The notes under the pieces were generated by a model, which had not been told where the DNA came from, did not search any database, and worked only from the letters and a program-made list of their open reading frames with translations. Below are positions 52,031-61,542 of a stretch of 64,000 bases of DNA, piece by piece (the stretch's first letter is position 1; the number at the start of each line of letters is the position of its first letter). This stretch comes from Rhabdothermincola sediminis (GTDB lineage: Bacteria > Actinomycetota > Acidimicrobiia > Acidimicrobiales > Acidimicrobilacustridaceae), in NCBI RefSeq assembly GCF_014805525.1, contig NZ_JACFSZ010000003.1, positions 1 to 64,000 on the forward strand, in the 5' to 3' direction. Both the position numbers and the translations under genes were made by a program.

Positions 52031-52935
52031 CAGAAGTAGCCCTCCTTCTTGCGATCTTCCATGGCCGCTTCGCTGGTCTTGTCGTCCGCTCTCGTGGCCC
52101 CACGCTCGGTGATGCGGGTGGAGGCCACCTCGGCGATCACCGCGTGTACGTCGGCCGCGCTCGATTCCACCGCGCCGGTGCAGCTCGCGTCACCAACGGT
52201 GCGGTACCGCACCAGCGCCTCGAACGGCTCCTCGCCGTCCATCAGGGTGACGAACGGGCTCACCGCGAGCAGCATGCCGTCGCGGCGGAAGACCTGCCGC
52301 CGGTGCGCGTAGTAGATCGACGGCAGCTCGATGCTCTCCTCGGCGATGTACTGCCAGATGTCGAGCTCGGTCCAGTTCGAGAGCGGGAACACCCGGATGT
52401 GCTCACCGGGCTTGTGGCGGCCGTTGTAGAGCGCCCACAGCTCCGGTCGTTGGTTCTTCGGGTCCCACTGCCCGAACTCGTCGCGGAAGGAGTACACCCG
52501 TTCCTTCGCCCGCGCCTTCTCCTCGTCCCGCCGACCACCGCCGAAGACCGCGTCGAAGCGATGCTCCTCGATGGCGTCGAGCAAGGTGGTGGTCTGCAAC
52601 CGGTTCCGGCTGGCCCGAGGGCCCGTCTCGTCGACCACCCGGCCCTGGCGGATCGACTCCTCGACGCTCGCCACCACCAACCGGACACCGAACCGCTCCA
52701 CGGTGCGGTCGCGGTAGTCGATGACCTCCGGGAAGTTGTGACCGGTGTCGACGTGCATCACCGGGAAGGGGAGCTTGCACGGCCAGAACGCCTTGAGGGC
52801 CACGTGCAGCATGACGACGGAGTCCTTGCCGCCCGAGAAGAGCAGCACGGGACGCTCGAACTCCGCGGCGACCTCCCGCATGATGTGGATCGACTCCGCT
52901 TCGAGCATGCGGAGGTGGCTCAGTTCGTAATCCAT
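52030..52935 (-). CDS. cysD: Sulfate adenylyltransferase subunit 2
   Basis: PP-loop adenylyltransferase subunit of ATP sulfurylase. 301 residues: PP-loop 'LLFSGGKDSVVMLHVALKAF', 'FPVMHVDTGHNFPEVIDYRD' and 'VFGGGRRDEEKARAKERVYSFRDEFGQWDPKNQRPE' are classic. ATG at 52935 gives 'MDYELSHLRMLEAESIHIMRE', the family start. First gene of cysDNC. 62-nt divergent space to cysQ. Confidence 0.95.
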   Translation of the reverse strand: MDYELSHLRMLEAESIHIMREVAAEFERPVLLFSGGKDSVVMLHVALKAFWPCKLPFPVMHVDTGHNFPEVIDYRDRTVERFGVRLVVASVEESIRQGRVVDETGPRASRNRLQTTTLLDAIEEHRFDAVFGGGRRDEEKARAKERVYSFRDEFGQWDPKNQRPELWALYNGRHKPGEHIRVFPLSNWTELDIWQYIAEESIELPSIYYAHRRQVFRRDGMLLAVSPFVTLMDGEEPFEALVRYRTVGDASCTGAVESSAADVHAVIAEVASTRITERGATRADDKTSEAAMEDRKKEGYF

Positions 52936-52997
52936 GAGGCGCTCCAGCGTAGGGTACGGGGGCAGTCCCGTGAAATCCCGACCAGATAGGTAAACAT

Positions 52998-53774
52998 TTG
53001 GTGGCACCGACTCCCGCAGGGCCGACCCCTGCCGATCACGCGCTGGCCGCCGAGCTGGCCGGTCGGGCCGCCGCGCTCCTGCTCGAGCTGCGACGGTCCC
53101 ACGATCCCGGTGGCGACCCCGCCGTGCTGCGCAAGGCCGGTGACCACCAGTCGAACGAGCTGCTGCTCGCCGGGCTGGCCGCAGCGGTGCCCGCCGACGC
53201 GGTGCTGTCGGAGGAGTCCAAGGACGATCCGGCGCGGATCCACGCCTCCCGAGTGTGGATCATCGACCCCCTCGACGGCACCCGCGAGTTCGGCGAGCCG
53301 CCCCGCACCGACTGGGCGGTTCACGTGGCCCTCACCATCGACGGCGCACCGGTGGCGGGCGCCGTGGCGCTGCCGGCCCTGGACGTGGTGCTCGGGACCG
53401 ACCCGCCCGCCACGCTCGCGCCCCCCTCCGACGGGCCCGTACGGCTGGTGGTGAGCCGCACCCGGCCCCCGAAGGCCGCGACCTTCCTCGCCGATCGCCT
53501 CGACGCCACGCTGGTCGAGATGGGATCGGCCGGGGCGAAGGCAATGGCCGTGGTCCGGGGAGAGGTCGACGTCTACGTGCACTCCGGCGGGCAGTACGAG
53601 TGGGACTCCTGCGCCCCGGTGGCGGTGGCCGCCGCCGCGGGGTGCCACTGCTCCCGCATCGACGGCTCACCGCTGATGTACAACAACGAAGATCCGTACC
53701 TCCCCGACCTGCTCATCTGCCGCCCCGAGCTGGCCGAGCCGGTGCTCGCCGCGCTCGCCGACTTCCACGGCTGA
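52998..53774 (+). CDS. cysQ: 3'(2'),5'-bisphosphate nucleotidase CysQ
   Basis: Removes PAP produced by sulfate reduction, and may control PAPS. Inositol-monophosphatase fold: 'LSEESKDD' and 'WIIDPLDGTREFGEPPRTDWAVHVAL' hold metal-binding Glu and Asp, with 'GGQYEWDSCAPVAVAAAAG' as the C-terminal motif. 258 residues. TTG (52998) or the adjacent GTG (53001) start. Divergent from cysDNC, matching function. Confidence 0.92.
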   Translation: MVAPTPAGPTPADHALAAELAGRAAALLLELRRSHDPGGDPAVLRKAGDHQSNELLLAGLAAAVPADAVLSEESKDDPARIHASRVWIIDPLDGTREFGEPPRTDWAVHVALTIDGAPVAGAVALPALDVVLGTDPPATLAPPSDGPVRLVVSRTRPPKAATFLADRLDATLVEMGSAGAKAMAVVRGEVDVYVHSGGQYEWDSCAPVAVAAAAGCHCSRIDGSPLMYNNEDPYLPDLLICRPELAEPVLAALADFHG

Positions 53775-53801
53775 CGGCCGCTCAGTGGCCGGGAACGACC
53801 G

Positions 53802-54614
53802 ATGGAGCTGAAGGCCACCCGCTACCAGGTGGAGGACCGGATCGCCACCATCACCCTGGCCAGGCCCCACCGCCTCAACGCGTGGACCGGCCGGATGCAC
53901 ACCGAGTACCGGTGGCTGCTCGCCCGGGCCGAAGCGGACACCGGGGTGCGGGTGGTGGTCGTCACCGGTGAAGGGCGGGGCTTCTGCGCCGGTGCGGATG
54001 CCGCCGCCCTCGACGGCCACGTCGCCAAGGGCGGCTACGACCCCGGCACGACCTCCGAGCTGGCCACCCCGGGATTCGGGGTCCACCCGACCTTCGACCG
54101 GGACTTCGCGTTCCACTTCGGGTTGACCAAACCGGTGATCGCGGCCCTCAACGGCCCGGCCGCCGGCGTCGGGCTGGTGCTCGCGTGCTTCTGTGACCTG
54201 CGCTTCGCGGCGGCAGGCGTGAAGCTCACCACCTCCCACGGGCGGCTCCACCTGCCGGCCGAGTACGGCTTGTCCTGGGTGCTACCCCGCCTCATCGGCG
54301 CCGGCCGGGCTCTCGACCTGCTGCTGTCGAGCCGCGTCGTGCTGGCCGAAGAAGCGCTGGAGATGGGGCTGGTGAACCGGGTTTGGCCCGGAGCCGAGCT
54401 GCTACCGAGAACCTACGAGTACGCGCACGAGCTCGCGCACCACATCTCACCCCGCTCCCTGGCCGAGACCCGCAGGCAAGTGTGGGTCGACCAGCACCGC
54501 GACGTCGGCTCGGCCGTCGAGGAAGCCCGGCGGCTGCTGGAGGAGATGATGACCGAGGAGAGGTTCCGCGAAGGGGTGCAAGCCCTCCGGGAGAAGCGAC
54601 CACCCGAGTTCTAG
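53802..54614 (+). CDS. Enoyl-CoA hydratase/isomerase family protein
   Basis: 270-residue crotonase-fold protein. Oxyanion-hole segments 'GRGFCAGADAAAL' and 'NGPAAGVGLVLACFCDLRFA' are present; 'HLPAEYGLSWVLPRLIGAGRALDLLLS' has one catalytic Glu position. Hydrates enoyl-CoA in beta-oxidation, though substrate and role cannot be told from sequence. ATG start. The stop overlaps the converging CoA-transferase end by 4 nt. Confidence 0.87.
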   Translation: MELKATRYQVEDRIATITLARPHRLNAWTGRMHTEYRWLLARAEADTGVRVVVVTGEGRGFCAGADAAALDGHVAKGGYDPGTTSELATPGFGVHPTFDRDFAFHFGLTKPVIAALNGPAAGVGLVLACFCDLRFAAAGVKLTTSHGRLHLPAEYGLSWVLPRLIGAGRALDLLLSSRVVLAEEALEMGLVNRVWPGAELLPRTYEYAHELAHHISPRSLAETRRQVWVDQHRDVGSAVEEARRLLEEMMTEERFREGVQALREKRPPEF

Positions 54615-55783
54615 CCCTCGACGCCCTCACTACCACCTATCGAGCCGATGACCTGCGCCGTGTGCTCGCCGAGGCCGGGCACCGGCCCGACCGGTGGCAC
54701 GCCCCCACCGTGGAAGGTCACCGGTGAGGCCACCGCCCGGTGGGCAGGTGCGCCCCCGCCCTCGGGGACATCGACGAAAGCACCGGCGGCGATGGCCTGC
54801 GGGTCCTCGACCACCTCGTCGGGGGTCAGCACCGGCGCCCACCACACGCCGTGCGCGTCGAAGGCGGCGGCGATCTCGTCGCGAGACGACGCGGCGAAGG
54901 CCTCGTCGAGGATGGCGATCAGCTCGACGGCATGGTGGCGGCGCGCCCGGCCGTCGGCGAAGCGCTCGTCGTCGATCAGATCCTCGCGACCGATGCTGCG
55001 ACACAGGTTGGGGAAGTGCCGCTGGCTCTCCACCCCGAGCAACCAGAACCAGCGGCCGTCACCGGCCCGGTAGCAGTTCACCAGCGGGTTCATCTCCTCG
55101 GTCCTCGCCACCGGCCCCGCCAGCTTGCCGAACCGCAGCTGGATCCCCAGATCCCACCCCAGGCAGTACACGCCCGTACGGAGCAACGAGGTCTCCACCA
55201 CCTGCCCCTTGCCCGTGCGCTCCCGCTCGAGGAGCGCGCCGAGGATTCCCGACAGGGTCGCCAGCCCCGTCACGTGGTCACCGAACCCGCCGCGGATGTT
55301 CGGCGGCGGGGTGTCGCCCGCCGCCAGGGTGGCGGCGATGCCCGTGCGAGCCCAGAAGCCCCCGACGTCGTAGCCCGGCCGGGTCGCATCGGGCCCCTCG
55401 AGGCCGTAGCCAGTCACCAGGGCATAGACCAGATGGGGGTTCTCGGCCAACAGCGCATCGGGGCCGAAGCCCAAGCGCTCCAGCGCGCCGGCCCGCAGGT
55501 TGGTGAGGAACACGTCGGCCGTCCTCACCAGCGCGTGCAGCCGCTCACGGTCGGCCTCGTCCTTGAGATCGAGCACCACGCTGCGCTTGCCCCGGTTGTC
55601 GAGATCGAACGGTGGGGACTCGGTCCGGCCGTGACCGGCGATGAGCTGGAACACCCGCCGCATCGGATCACCCTCGGGCGGCTCGACCTTGATCACGTCG
55701 GCTCCCCAGTCGGCGAGGATCCCGCCCGCGGACGGCCCGGCCACCCAGACCCCCAACTCGACCACCCGGTAGTTCTCGAGCAT
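54611..55783 (-). CDS. Family III (CaiB/BaiF) CoA-transferase
   Basis: 390 residues. The start 'MLENYRVVELGVWVAGPSAGGILADWGADVIKVEPPEGDP' and 'NPHLVYALVTGYGLEGPDATRPGYDVGGFWARTG' fit the CoA-transferase family; 'NIRGGFGDHVTGLATLSGIL' is the position of the catalytic Asp (the Asp in GDHVTG). It transfers CoA between carboxylic acids. Distinct from the first CoA-transferase in the window. A leaderless -10 box (TAGCGT) lies 6 nt upstream. It faces aarF. Confidence 0.87.
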   Translation of the reverse strand: MLENYRVVELGVWVAGPSAGGILADWGADVIKVEPPEGDPMRRVFQLIAGHGRTESPPFDLDNRGKRSVVLDLKDEADRERLHALVRTADVFLTNLRAGALERLGFGPDALLAENPHLVYALVTGYGLEGPDATRPGYDVGGFWARTGIAATLAAGDTPPPNIRGGFGDHVTGLATLSGILGALLERERTGKGQVVETSLLRTGVYCLGWDLGIQLRFGKLAGPVARTEEMNPLVNCYRAGDGRWFWLLGVESQRHFPNLCRSIGREDLIDDERFADGRARRHHAVELIAILDEAFAASSRDEIAAAFDAHGVWWAPVLTPDEVVEDPQAIAAGAFVDVPEGGGAPAHRAVASPVTFHGGGVPPVGPVPGLGEHTAQVIGSIGGSEGVEG

Positions 55784-55789
55784 CAGGCC

Positions 55790-55795
55790 ACGCTA
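55790..55795 (-). promoter_or_regulatory. -10 box (TAGCGT), leaderless CoA-transferase
   Basis: On the minus strand TAGCGT lies 6 nt before the ATG at 55783. Confidence 0.45.
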
Positions 55796-55822
55796 GCGAG
55801 GGTCACGACGACCGTCCGCTCC

Positions 55823-55828
55823 TACACT
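55823..55828 (+). promoter_or_regulatory. -10 box (TACACT) of aarF-like gene
   Basis: TACACT ends 10 nt before the ATG at 55839, giving a leader of only a few nucleotides. Confidence 0.4.
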
Positions 55829-55838
55829 CCCGGGCACC

Positions 55839-57470
55839 ATGGCCCACGACGCCGCCACCACCGACACCGACACCCGCGCCACCACCGACGGCCCGCCTGC
55901 GGACCTCGAGGTGGGCTCGTTCAGCGACCACCCGCCGTGGATCGTCGACCCCGCGGAGATGCGATGGCGCCGCGCGGTGCCAGCGGTGCGGTGGGTGAAG
56001 CGCCGGGAGCTTCCCGAGCTGGTCCGGCCCCGGAGGCTGCCGCCGGTCCGGAGACTGACGCGAGTGGCCCGCCACATCGGCGGCGCCCTCGTCGGCTGGT
56101 ACGTCTCCGGCAGGCGAGCCGGCGGCTCCGCGTCGAAGCGCGACCTCTCCCGGCGGTTGCGGATCGCCGCGGAGCGACTCGGGCCGACCTACATCAAGCT
56201 CGGCCAGATCATCTCCTCGGGGGAGGGTCTGTTCCCCGAGGAGCTGGTGAGCGAGTTCCAGAAGCTGCGGGACCGGGTGCCACCGGAGTCCTTCGGCGAC
56301 GTGCGGGCCGTGGTCGAGAGCGACCTGGGGTCGACGTTGGAGGCGGTCTTCGAGCGCTTCGATCCCGAGCCGGTCGCCGCGGCGTCGATCGCCCAGGTCC
56401 ACCGGGCGCGCCTGCGCACCGGCGAAGACGTGGTCGTGAAGGTGCAGCGGCCGGGCATCGACCGGCTGGTGCACGACGACCTGCGGGTCATGGCCTGGTT
56501 GGCCCCGTTCCTGGTCGGGCGCATCCCGGTGGCCGCCCTGGCCAACCCGCCGGCGCTCGTGGAGCTGTTCGCCGAGACCATCACCGAGGAGCTGGACTTC
56601 CGGCTGGAAGCCGAGAACATGCTCGACATCGCCCGTTGCTTCGCGGAGCTCGACCAGCGGGGCTACGTGATCCCCCGCCCCCATCCCGAGCTGGTCACAC
56701 CGCGGGTGCTGGTCATGGAGCGGCTCGACGGGTTCGCCTTCTACGACGTCGAGCGCATGAAGGAGGCAGGCGTGGACACCGAGGCGGTGATCCGCACCGG
56801 GATGATCGGCTTCATGGAGGGCGCCATGATCCACGGGATCTTCCACGGCGACCTGCACGGCGGCAACCTGGTCGTGATGGCCGACGGGCGGGTGGCGCTG
56901 CTCGACTTCGGGATCACCGGCCGGATGGACGAGCCTCGGCGCCTGGCGTTCCTGCGGCTGCAGGTCGCGGCCAGCATGAACGACATCCGAGGGCAGATGG
57001 CCGCCCTGCGCGACCTGGGGGCGTTGCCGGCGGACACCGATCTCGACGCGGTGATCCGTGACCTCGGCCTGGACCGCCCTCCTGTCGACCCGACGACGAT
57101 GACCGCGGACGAGATGGTGCACGAGATCCAGCGAGCGGTGAAGAGCCTCCTGGCCTACGGCGCCCGGTTGCCCAAGGAGCTCATGCTGTTCGTGAAGAAC
57201 ATGGTGTTCCTCGACGGAGCCATCGCCTCGCTCGCCCCGGACCTGGACCTCTTCGCCGAGATCGCACACATCTCCGCCTACTTCGCACAGACCCACGGCG
57301 AACGCATCGCGGCCGACATCGGCATCGACCCCCGTACCTACGAGCTCGACTTGTCCGGGGTGAAGGGCAGCTTCGGGGTCGATCCCACCACCGAGTCCCT
57401 GACCTACCGAGACCTCCAGAAACGGCGGGAGGTCATCCGCAGTCGCTTCCGGGAGCGGGCGATCGACTGA
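55839..57470 (+). CDS. AarF/ABC1/UbiB family atypical kinase
   Basis: 543 residues. Family motifs '[13 protein letters not shown]' (KxGQ), '[16 protein letters not shown]' (Ala-rich loop), '[10 protein letters not shown]', '[15 protein letters not shown]' and '[13 protein letters not shown]' are all present. The family is linked to quinone lipid synthesis and membrane lipid homeostasis; in actinobacteria the role is less clear. No transmembrane helix is strong. ATG start. Confidence 0.9.
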   Translation: MAHDAATTDTDTRATTDGPPADLEVGSFSDHPPWIVDPAEMRWRRAVPAVRWVKRRELPELVRPRRLPPVRRLTRVARHIGGALVGWYVSGRRAGGSASKRDLSRRLRIAAERLGPTYIKLGQIISSGEGLFPEELVSEFQKLRDRVPPESFGDVRAVVESDLGSTLEAVFERFDPEPVAAASIAQVHRARLRTGEDVVVKVQRPGIDRLVHDDLRVMAWLAPFLVGRIPVAALANPPALVELFAETITEELDFRLEAENMLDIARCFAELDQRGYVIPRPHPELVTPRVLVMERLDGFAFYDVERMKEAGVDTEAVIRTGMIGFMEGAMIHGIFHGDLHGGNLVVMADGRVALLDFGITGRMDEPRRLAFLRLQVAASMNDIRGQMAALRDLGALPADTDLDAVIRDLGLDRPPVDPTTMTADEMVHEIQRAVKSLLAYGARLPKELMLFVKNMVFLDGAIASLAPDLDLFAEIAHISAYFAQTHGERIAADIGIDPRTYELDLSGVKGSFGVDPTTESLTYRDLQKRREVIRSRFRERAID

Positions 57471-57482
57471 GCCGCCAGCACG

Positions 57483-57488
57483 TACGCT
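57483..57488 (+). promoter_or_regulatory. -10 box (TACGCT) of nucS
   Basis: TACGCT ends 9 nt before the nucS ATG (57498), inside the 27-nt gap after the AarF gene. Confidence 0.4.
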
Positions 57489-57497
57489 CGCTCCCCG

Positions 57498-58157
57498 ATG
57501 CGCATCGTGATCGCCCGCTGCTCGGTCGACTACGTGGGCCGGCTCTCCGCACACCTCCCACTCGCCACCCGACTGATCATGGTGAAGGCGGACGGGTGTG
57601 TGGCCATCCACGCCGACGGCGGCGCCTACAAGCCGCTCAACTGGATGAACGCCCCCAACCGCTTGATCGAGGAGCCGGGGCGGTGGGTGGTGACCAATCC
57701 CAAGGGCGAGACGCTCACCATCATCCTCGATGAGGTGCTCAGCGACAGCACGCACGAGCTGGGCGTCGACCCCGGGCTGCAGAAGGACGGCGTGGAAGCA
57801 CACCTGCAGGAGCTGCTGGCCGCGAACCCGGAGGTGGTGCTCGACGGGCTGCGGCTGGTCCGACGGGAATACCCCACCGACATCGGGCCCGTCGACCTGC
57901 TGTGCCGGGACGCGGCGGGCAACGCGGTGGCCATCGAGGTGAAGCGGCGGGGCGAGATCGACGGCGTCGAGCAACTCGCTCGTTACCTGGAGCGCCTGGA
58001 TCGTGACCCCCTCCTGCGCCCGGTCCGGGGTGTCTTCGTGGCCCAGTCCATCAAGCAGCAGGCGAAGGTGCTCGCGACCGCCCGCGGCATCGTCTGCGTC
58101 GAGGTCGACTACGACGAGCTCAGAGGCCTCGAGCGCGACGAGCTGCGCCTGTTCTGA
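57498..58157 (+). CDS. nucS: Mismatch-specific endonuclease NucS (EndoMS)
   Basis: Cleaves both strands at mismatches; the core of the MutS/MutL-independent mismatch repair in actinobacteria and archaea. 219 residues. The N-terminal DNA-binding domain ('[20 protein letters not shown]', '[15 protein letters not shown]'-type '[19 protein letters not shown]') is followed by the PD-(D/E)XK nuclease: '[26 protein letters not shown]' with Asp, Glu and Lys. The C-terminus 'DELRLF' resembles a beta-clamp binding motif. Complete. Confidence 0.95.
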   Translation: MRIVIARCSVDYVGRLSAHLPLATRLIMVKADGCVAIHADGGAYKPLNWMNAPNRLIEEPGRWVVTNPKGETLTIILDEVLSDSTHELGVDPGLQKDGVEAHLQELLAANPEVVLDGLRLVRREYPTDIGPVDLLCRDAAGNAVAIEVKRRGEIDGVEQLARYLERLDRDPLLRPVRGVFVAQSIKQQAKVLATARGIVCVEVDYDELRGLERDELRLF

Positions 58158-58191
58158 CCATCCGAGGCAGATGACCGCGGTGGGTCACGGG

Positions 58192-58197
58192 TACGGT
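58192..58197 (+). promoter_or_regulatory. -10 box (TACGGT), leaderless nuoF-like gene
   Basis: TACGGT ends 6 nt before the GTG at 58204. This fits the leaderless pattern of other genes here and favours that start over ATG 58171. Confidence 0.4.
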
Positions 58198-58203
58198 GGC
58201 GCG

Positions 58204-59625
58204 GTGCTCGCCGACCGAGTCCTGCCACCGGAACCGATCACCTCACTCAGTGGGTACGAGCGCCGGGGCGGCGGCGCAGCCATCGGCCGGCTGGCCGACG
58301 TCGGCCGCGACGCGGTGCTCGACGAGCTCGAGCGCAGCGGGCTGCGCGGGCGGGGTGGTGCGGGCTTCCCCACCGCGACCAAGTGGCGCTCGGTGCTGCT
58401 AGGCGGCGCGGAGGCCGGCGAGCGGTACGCGGTGGCGAACGGAGCCGAAGGCGAGCCTGGCACCTACAAGGACCGGCCGCTGCTGCATCGCAACCCCTAC
58501 CAGGTGATCGAGGGCCTGGCGGTGGCGGCCCGGGTCATCGGGGCGCAGGAGGCCTACGTGGCGATGAAGGCCTCGTTCGCCCCACAGATCGCCGCCGTCG
58601 AGCGCGCCCTGGAGGAGATGTCGGCCGCCGGCTGGCTCGACGGGTTGCGCATCTACGTCGTGAAGGGCCCAGACGAGTACCTGTTCGGGGAGGAGAAGGG
58701 GCTGCTCGAGGTGATCGAGGGCGAGGACCCGCTCCCCCGCCTCTTCCCCCCGTACCTCTACGGGCTCTTCGCCGAGCAGCCGCAGTTCGGATGGTCCGCC
58801 CCCACGGCCGGCTCGGATGCCAGCGGTCCGGCGTCGAACCCGACGCTGGTCAACAACGTCGAGACCCTCGCGCACGCCGCCGCGATCGTCGCCTACGGTG
58901 CGGAGTGGTTCCGTGAGCTCGGCACCGACGGCTCGCCGGGGACGATCATCTGCACGGTCTGCGGGGACACGAACCGCGCCGGCTTCGCCGAGATCCCGAT
59001 GGGCACCCCGCTGATCGAGGCGATCGAGCACATCGGCGGGGGGATGCCCGTAGGCCGGTCGATCAAGGGCGTGCTGTCGGGCGTGGCGAACCCCGTGCTC
59101 ACCGCCGACCAGCTCTCGACCCCGCTCAGCTACGAAGCATTCGACGCCATCGGCAGCGGCCTCGGGGCCGCCGGGTTCATGGTCTTCGACGACCGGCGGG
59201 ACATGGTCCGGGTGGCCCACGCCGTATCCCGATTCCTGTACATCGAGTCCTGCGGCCAGTGCCCCGCCTGCAAGTTCGGCACCGGTGAGGTCACGGCACG
59301 GCTCGAGCAGCTGATCCTCGAGGGTGGCTCACCGGAGGACCTCGACACGATCGCCGCCCGCCTGCGGACCGTCACCGACGCGAACCGCTGCTACCTCGGA
59401 CGCCAGGAGCAGGTGGTGGTGTCGAGCCTGCTCAGCGCCTTCCCGGCAGACGCGGCGCTGGCGCTGACCGGCGTGCACACCGACCCCATCGCCCCCATCA
59501 CCCAGCTCGTGGAGATCCGCGACGGCCGGGCGGTGTGGGATCCCCAACAGCCCTGCAAACGCCCTGACTGGACCTACGCCGAGACCATCCCCGAGATCTT
59601 CGTGAGGCGGAGGCGGCCTCGATAG
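58204..59625 (+). CDS. NuoF-like NADH-binding flavoprotein subunit
   Basis: 473 residues from GTG 58204; ATG 58171 (484 residues) is an alternative with GAGGCAG upstream. FMN-binding 'RGRGGAGFPTATKWRSV', NADH-binding 'VANGAEGEPGTYKDRPLLHRNPY', SLBB-like middle, and the 4Fe-4S motif 'ESCGQCPACKFGTGE' plus a fourth Cys in 'NRCYLG' mark a 51-kDa subunit of complex I or of an NAD-linked dehydrogenase. No nuoE or nuoG is adjacent, so it may form an electron-transfer subunit for another enzyme. Confidence 0.85.
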   Translation: MLADRVLPPEPITSLSGYERRGGGAAIGRLADVGRDAVLDELERSGLRGRGGAGFPTATKWRSVLLGGAEAGERYAVANGAEGEPGTYKDRPLLHRNPYQVIEGLAVAARVIGAQEAYVAMKASFAPQIAAVERALEEMSAAGWLDGLRIYVVKGPDEYLFGEEKGLLEVIEGEDPLPRLFPPYLYGLFAEQPQFGWSAPTAGSDASGPASNPTLVNNVETLAHAAAIVAYGAEWFRELGTDGSPGTIICTVCGDTNRAGFAEIPMGTPLIEAIEHIGGGMPVGRSIKGVLSGVANPVLTADQLSTPLSYEAFDAIGSGLGAAGFMVFDDRRDMVRVAHAVSRFLYIESCGQCPACKFGTGEVTARLEQLILEGGSPEDLDTIAARLRTVTDANRCYLGRQEQVVVSSLLSAFPADAALALTGVHTDPIAPITQLVEIRDGRAVWDPQQPCKRPDWTYAETIPEIFVRRRRPR

Positions 59626-59638
59626 CCGGCGCGCAGGC

Positions 59639-60481
59639 TCACGAGAACGTCACCCGGCCGCTGTCGATCACCACCCGGCCGTCCTCGCCACAGGTCTGGA
59701 AGGTGGCCGACGAGCCCTCCACCCACATGCGCACCGTGAGGGCTTCACCGGGGTACACGGGGGAGGAGAACCGGCCCTCCATCGAGCGAAAGCGGGCCGG
59801 GTCCGATCCGCAGAGGGTGTGGAGCAGCGCTCGACCGGTGAACCCGTAGGTGCACAAGCCGTGGAGGATCGGGCGGTCGAAGCCGCCGAGCTTGGCGAAG
59901 GCGGGATCCGAGTGCAGCGGGTTGCGATCGCCGGACAGGCGGTAGATCAGCGCCTGGTCGTCGCGCGTGTGGTAGGTGACCTCGTGATCGGGGGCCCGCT
60001 CCGGTGGCTCATTGCGCGGCCCGGACGGGCCTCGATCGCCGCCCCAGCCGCCCTCGCCGCGGATGAACGCCGACATCGTGTTCTTGAACAGCGGCTTGCC
60101 CGTGGACACGTCGGTCGAGACCGATTCGGTGACGATCACCGCACCCTTGCCCTTGTCCCAGATGCCGGTGATCTCCCCGACCGTGCTCACCGTGCCCGAC
60201 GTGGGGATCTCACCGTAGAGCTCGATGGCCTGCTCGCCGTGCACGAGCATCGCCGGGTTGAACGTGCCGATCTTGCCCACGGCACCGAAACCGCCCACCC
60301 CGAGCACCACGGCCATGGTGGGCAGCACCCGCAACGGGGTGTCCATGGTGTTCTCGGTGGTGAACTGCAGCTCACCGGTGCCCGCCCCCACGCCGAGGGC
60401 ATAGAGCATGACGTCCTTCTCGGTCCAGGAGTGCTCGTGGGGCTCACTGGTGGAGCCGACGGCATCGGGGTTGATCGGCAT
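59639..60481 (-). CDS. MaoC-like 3-hydroxyacyl-CoA dehydratase
   Basis: 280-residue double-hotdog protein. The hydratase-2 motif 'YRLSGDRNPLHSDPAFAKLG' with catalytic Asp and His lies in the second half. The first half, which starts 'KDVMLYALGVGAGTGELQFT', matches the peroxisomal MFE-2-type hydratase family. It hydrates (2E)-enoyl-CoA in fatty acid or sterol side-chain breakdown. GGAGG lies 5 nt before the ATG. It follows the SDR gene by 35 nt on the same strand. Confidence 0.9.
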   Translation of the reverse strand: MPINPDAVGSTSEPHEHSWTEKDVMLYALGVGAGTGELQFTTENTMDTPLRVLPTMAVVLGVGGFGAVGKIGTFNPAMLVHGEQAIELYGEIPTSGTVSTVGEITGIWDKGKGAVIVTESVSTDVSTGKPLFKNTMSAFIRGEGGWGGDRGPSGPRNEPPERAPDHEVTYHTRDDQALIYRLSGDRNPLHSDPAFAKLGGFDRPILHGLCTYGFTGRALLHTLCGSDPARFRSMEGRFSSPVYPGEALTVRMWVEGSSATFQTCGEDGRVVIDSGRVTFS

Positions 60482-60516
60482 TCGGGCCTCCGTGACGCTG
60501 CGTCGTGCTGTCTGGA

Positions 60517-61422
60517 TCAGTCGGTGCGGTCGTTGCCGGCCATGTCCGCGTTGGGTCGGGCGCGAGCCAACAGGTCGGCGACCAAGGGTCCCATCCGGGT
60601 CGGATCGTCGACGGGGGTCTCCGACGGACCGATGTGCCAGCCTTCGGCGACCCCGAGCCGCCTGCCGGACACGTCGAAGACCCGGCCGGTGACCTGGCGG
60701 GACTCGCTCGAGGCCAGCCAGGTGACGATGGGGGCGATCCACCGGGGAGCCATCTGCTGTCGGACCTCCTCCGGCGCCTGCCCCATCCCCAGGTTCTCGG
60801 TCATGCGGGTCAGCGCCGCGGGCGCGATCGCGTTGACCGTCACGCCGTAGCGGGCGAGCTCCATCGACGCGATCACCGTGAAGGCGGCGATACCCGCCTT
60901 CGCCGCGCCATAGTTGGTCTGCCCCGGGTTGCCGTAGATGCCTGACGGCGAGCTGGTGTTGATGATCCTGGCATCGACGTCCTCGCCGGCCTTGGAACGG
61001 TCGCGCCAGTAGGCCGCCGCATGGTGTGACGGCGCGGCCGTGCCCTTGAGATGCACCTTGATCACCGCGTCCCACTCGGCTTCGGTCATGTTGACCAGCA
61101 TCCGATCGCGGAGGATGCCTGCGTTGTTGACGAGGACGTCCAGCCGGCCGAACTCGTCGATCGCCTGCGCGACGAGCCGGGCGGCGCCGTCCCAGTCCGA
61201 GACGTCGTCGGTGTTGGCCACCGCCTCGCCACCAGCAGCGCGGATCTCCTCCACGACCTCCTGGGCCGGACCGCTCGACGCGCCCTCGCCCGACATCGAC
61301 CCGCCCAGGTCGTTCACCACCAGCTTGGCGCCGTGCTCCGCCAGCATCAGCGCGTGCTCGCGCCCGATGCCGCGCCCGGCCCCGGTGACGATGCAGACCC
61401 GGCCCTCGCACAACCTGCTCAT
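60517..61422 (-). CDS. Short-chain dehydrogenase (MFE-2 / 17-beta-HSD4-like)
   Basis: 301 residues. NAD-binding 'CIVTGAGRGIGREHALMLAEHG', 'LVNNAGILRDRM', catalytic Ser in 'IINTSSPSGIYGN' and Tyr/Lys in 'NYGAAKAG' are present. The sequence resembles the 3-hydroxyacyl-CoA dehydrogenase part of peroxisomal MFE-2, and it lies next to the MaoC hydratase, the other activity of that enzyme. ATG at 61422 has GGGGGAAG upstream; the longer frame to 61437 is rejected. Confidence 0.9.
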   Translation of the reverse strand: MSRLCEGRVCIVTGAGRGIGREHALMLAEHGAKLVVNDLGGSMSGEGASSGPAQEVVEEIRAAGGEAVANTDDVSDWDGAARLVAQAIDEFGRLDVLVNNAGILRDRMLVNMTEAEWDAVIKVHLKGTAAPSHHAAAYWRDRSKAGEDVDARIINTSSPSGIYGNPGQTNYGAAKAGIAAFTVIASMELARYGVTVNAIAPAALTRMTENLGMGQAPEEVRQQMAPRWIAPIVTWLASSESRQVTGRVFDVSGRRLGVAEGWHIGPSETPVDDPTRMGPLVADLLARARPNADMAGNDRTD

Positions 61423-61542
61423 CGGCACTTCCCCCACGCCCCTGACTGCAACCCCGGGATCATGGCAGGGGTGGCGGCGGAGCGGGAAATCCGCGCATCC
61501 AGGCGACTACCGCCGCCCCACGCGGCATGCCAAGGTGAATGA

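Noticed and set aside
55803-57974. Long minus-strand open frame opposite the AarF-like and nucS genes
   Set aside because: His/Asp/Val-rich shadow, no domain, and it spans two well-supported plus-strand genes.
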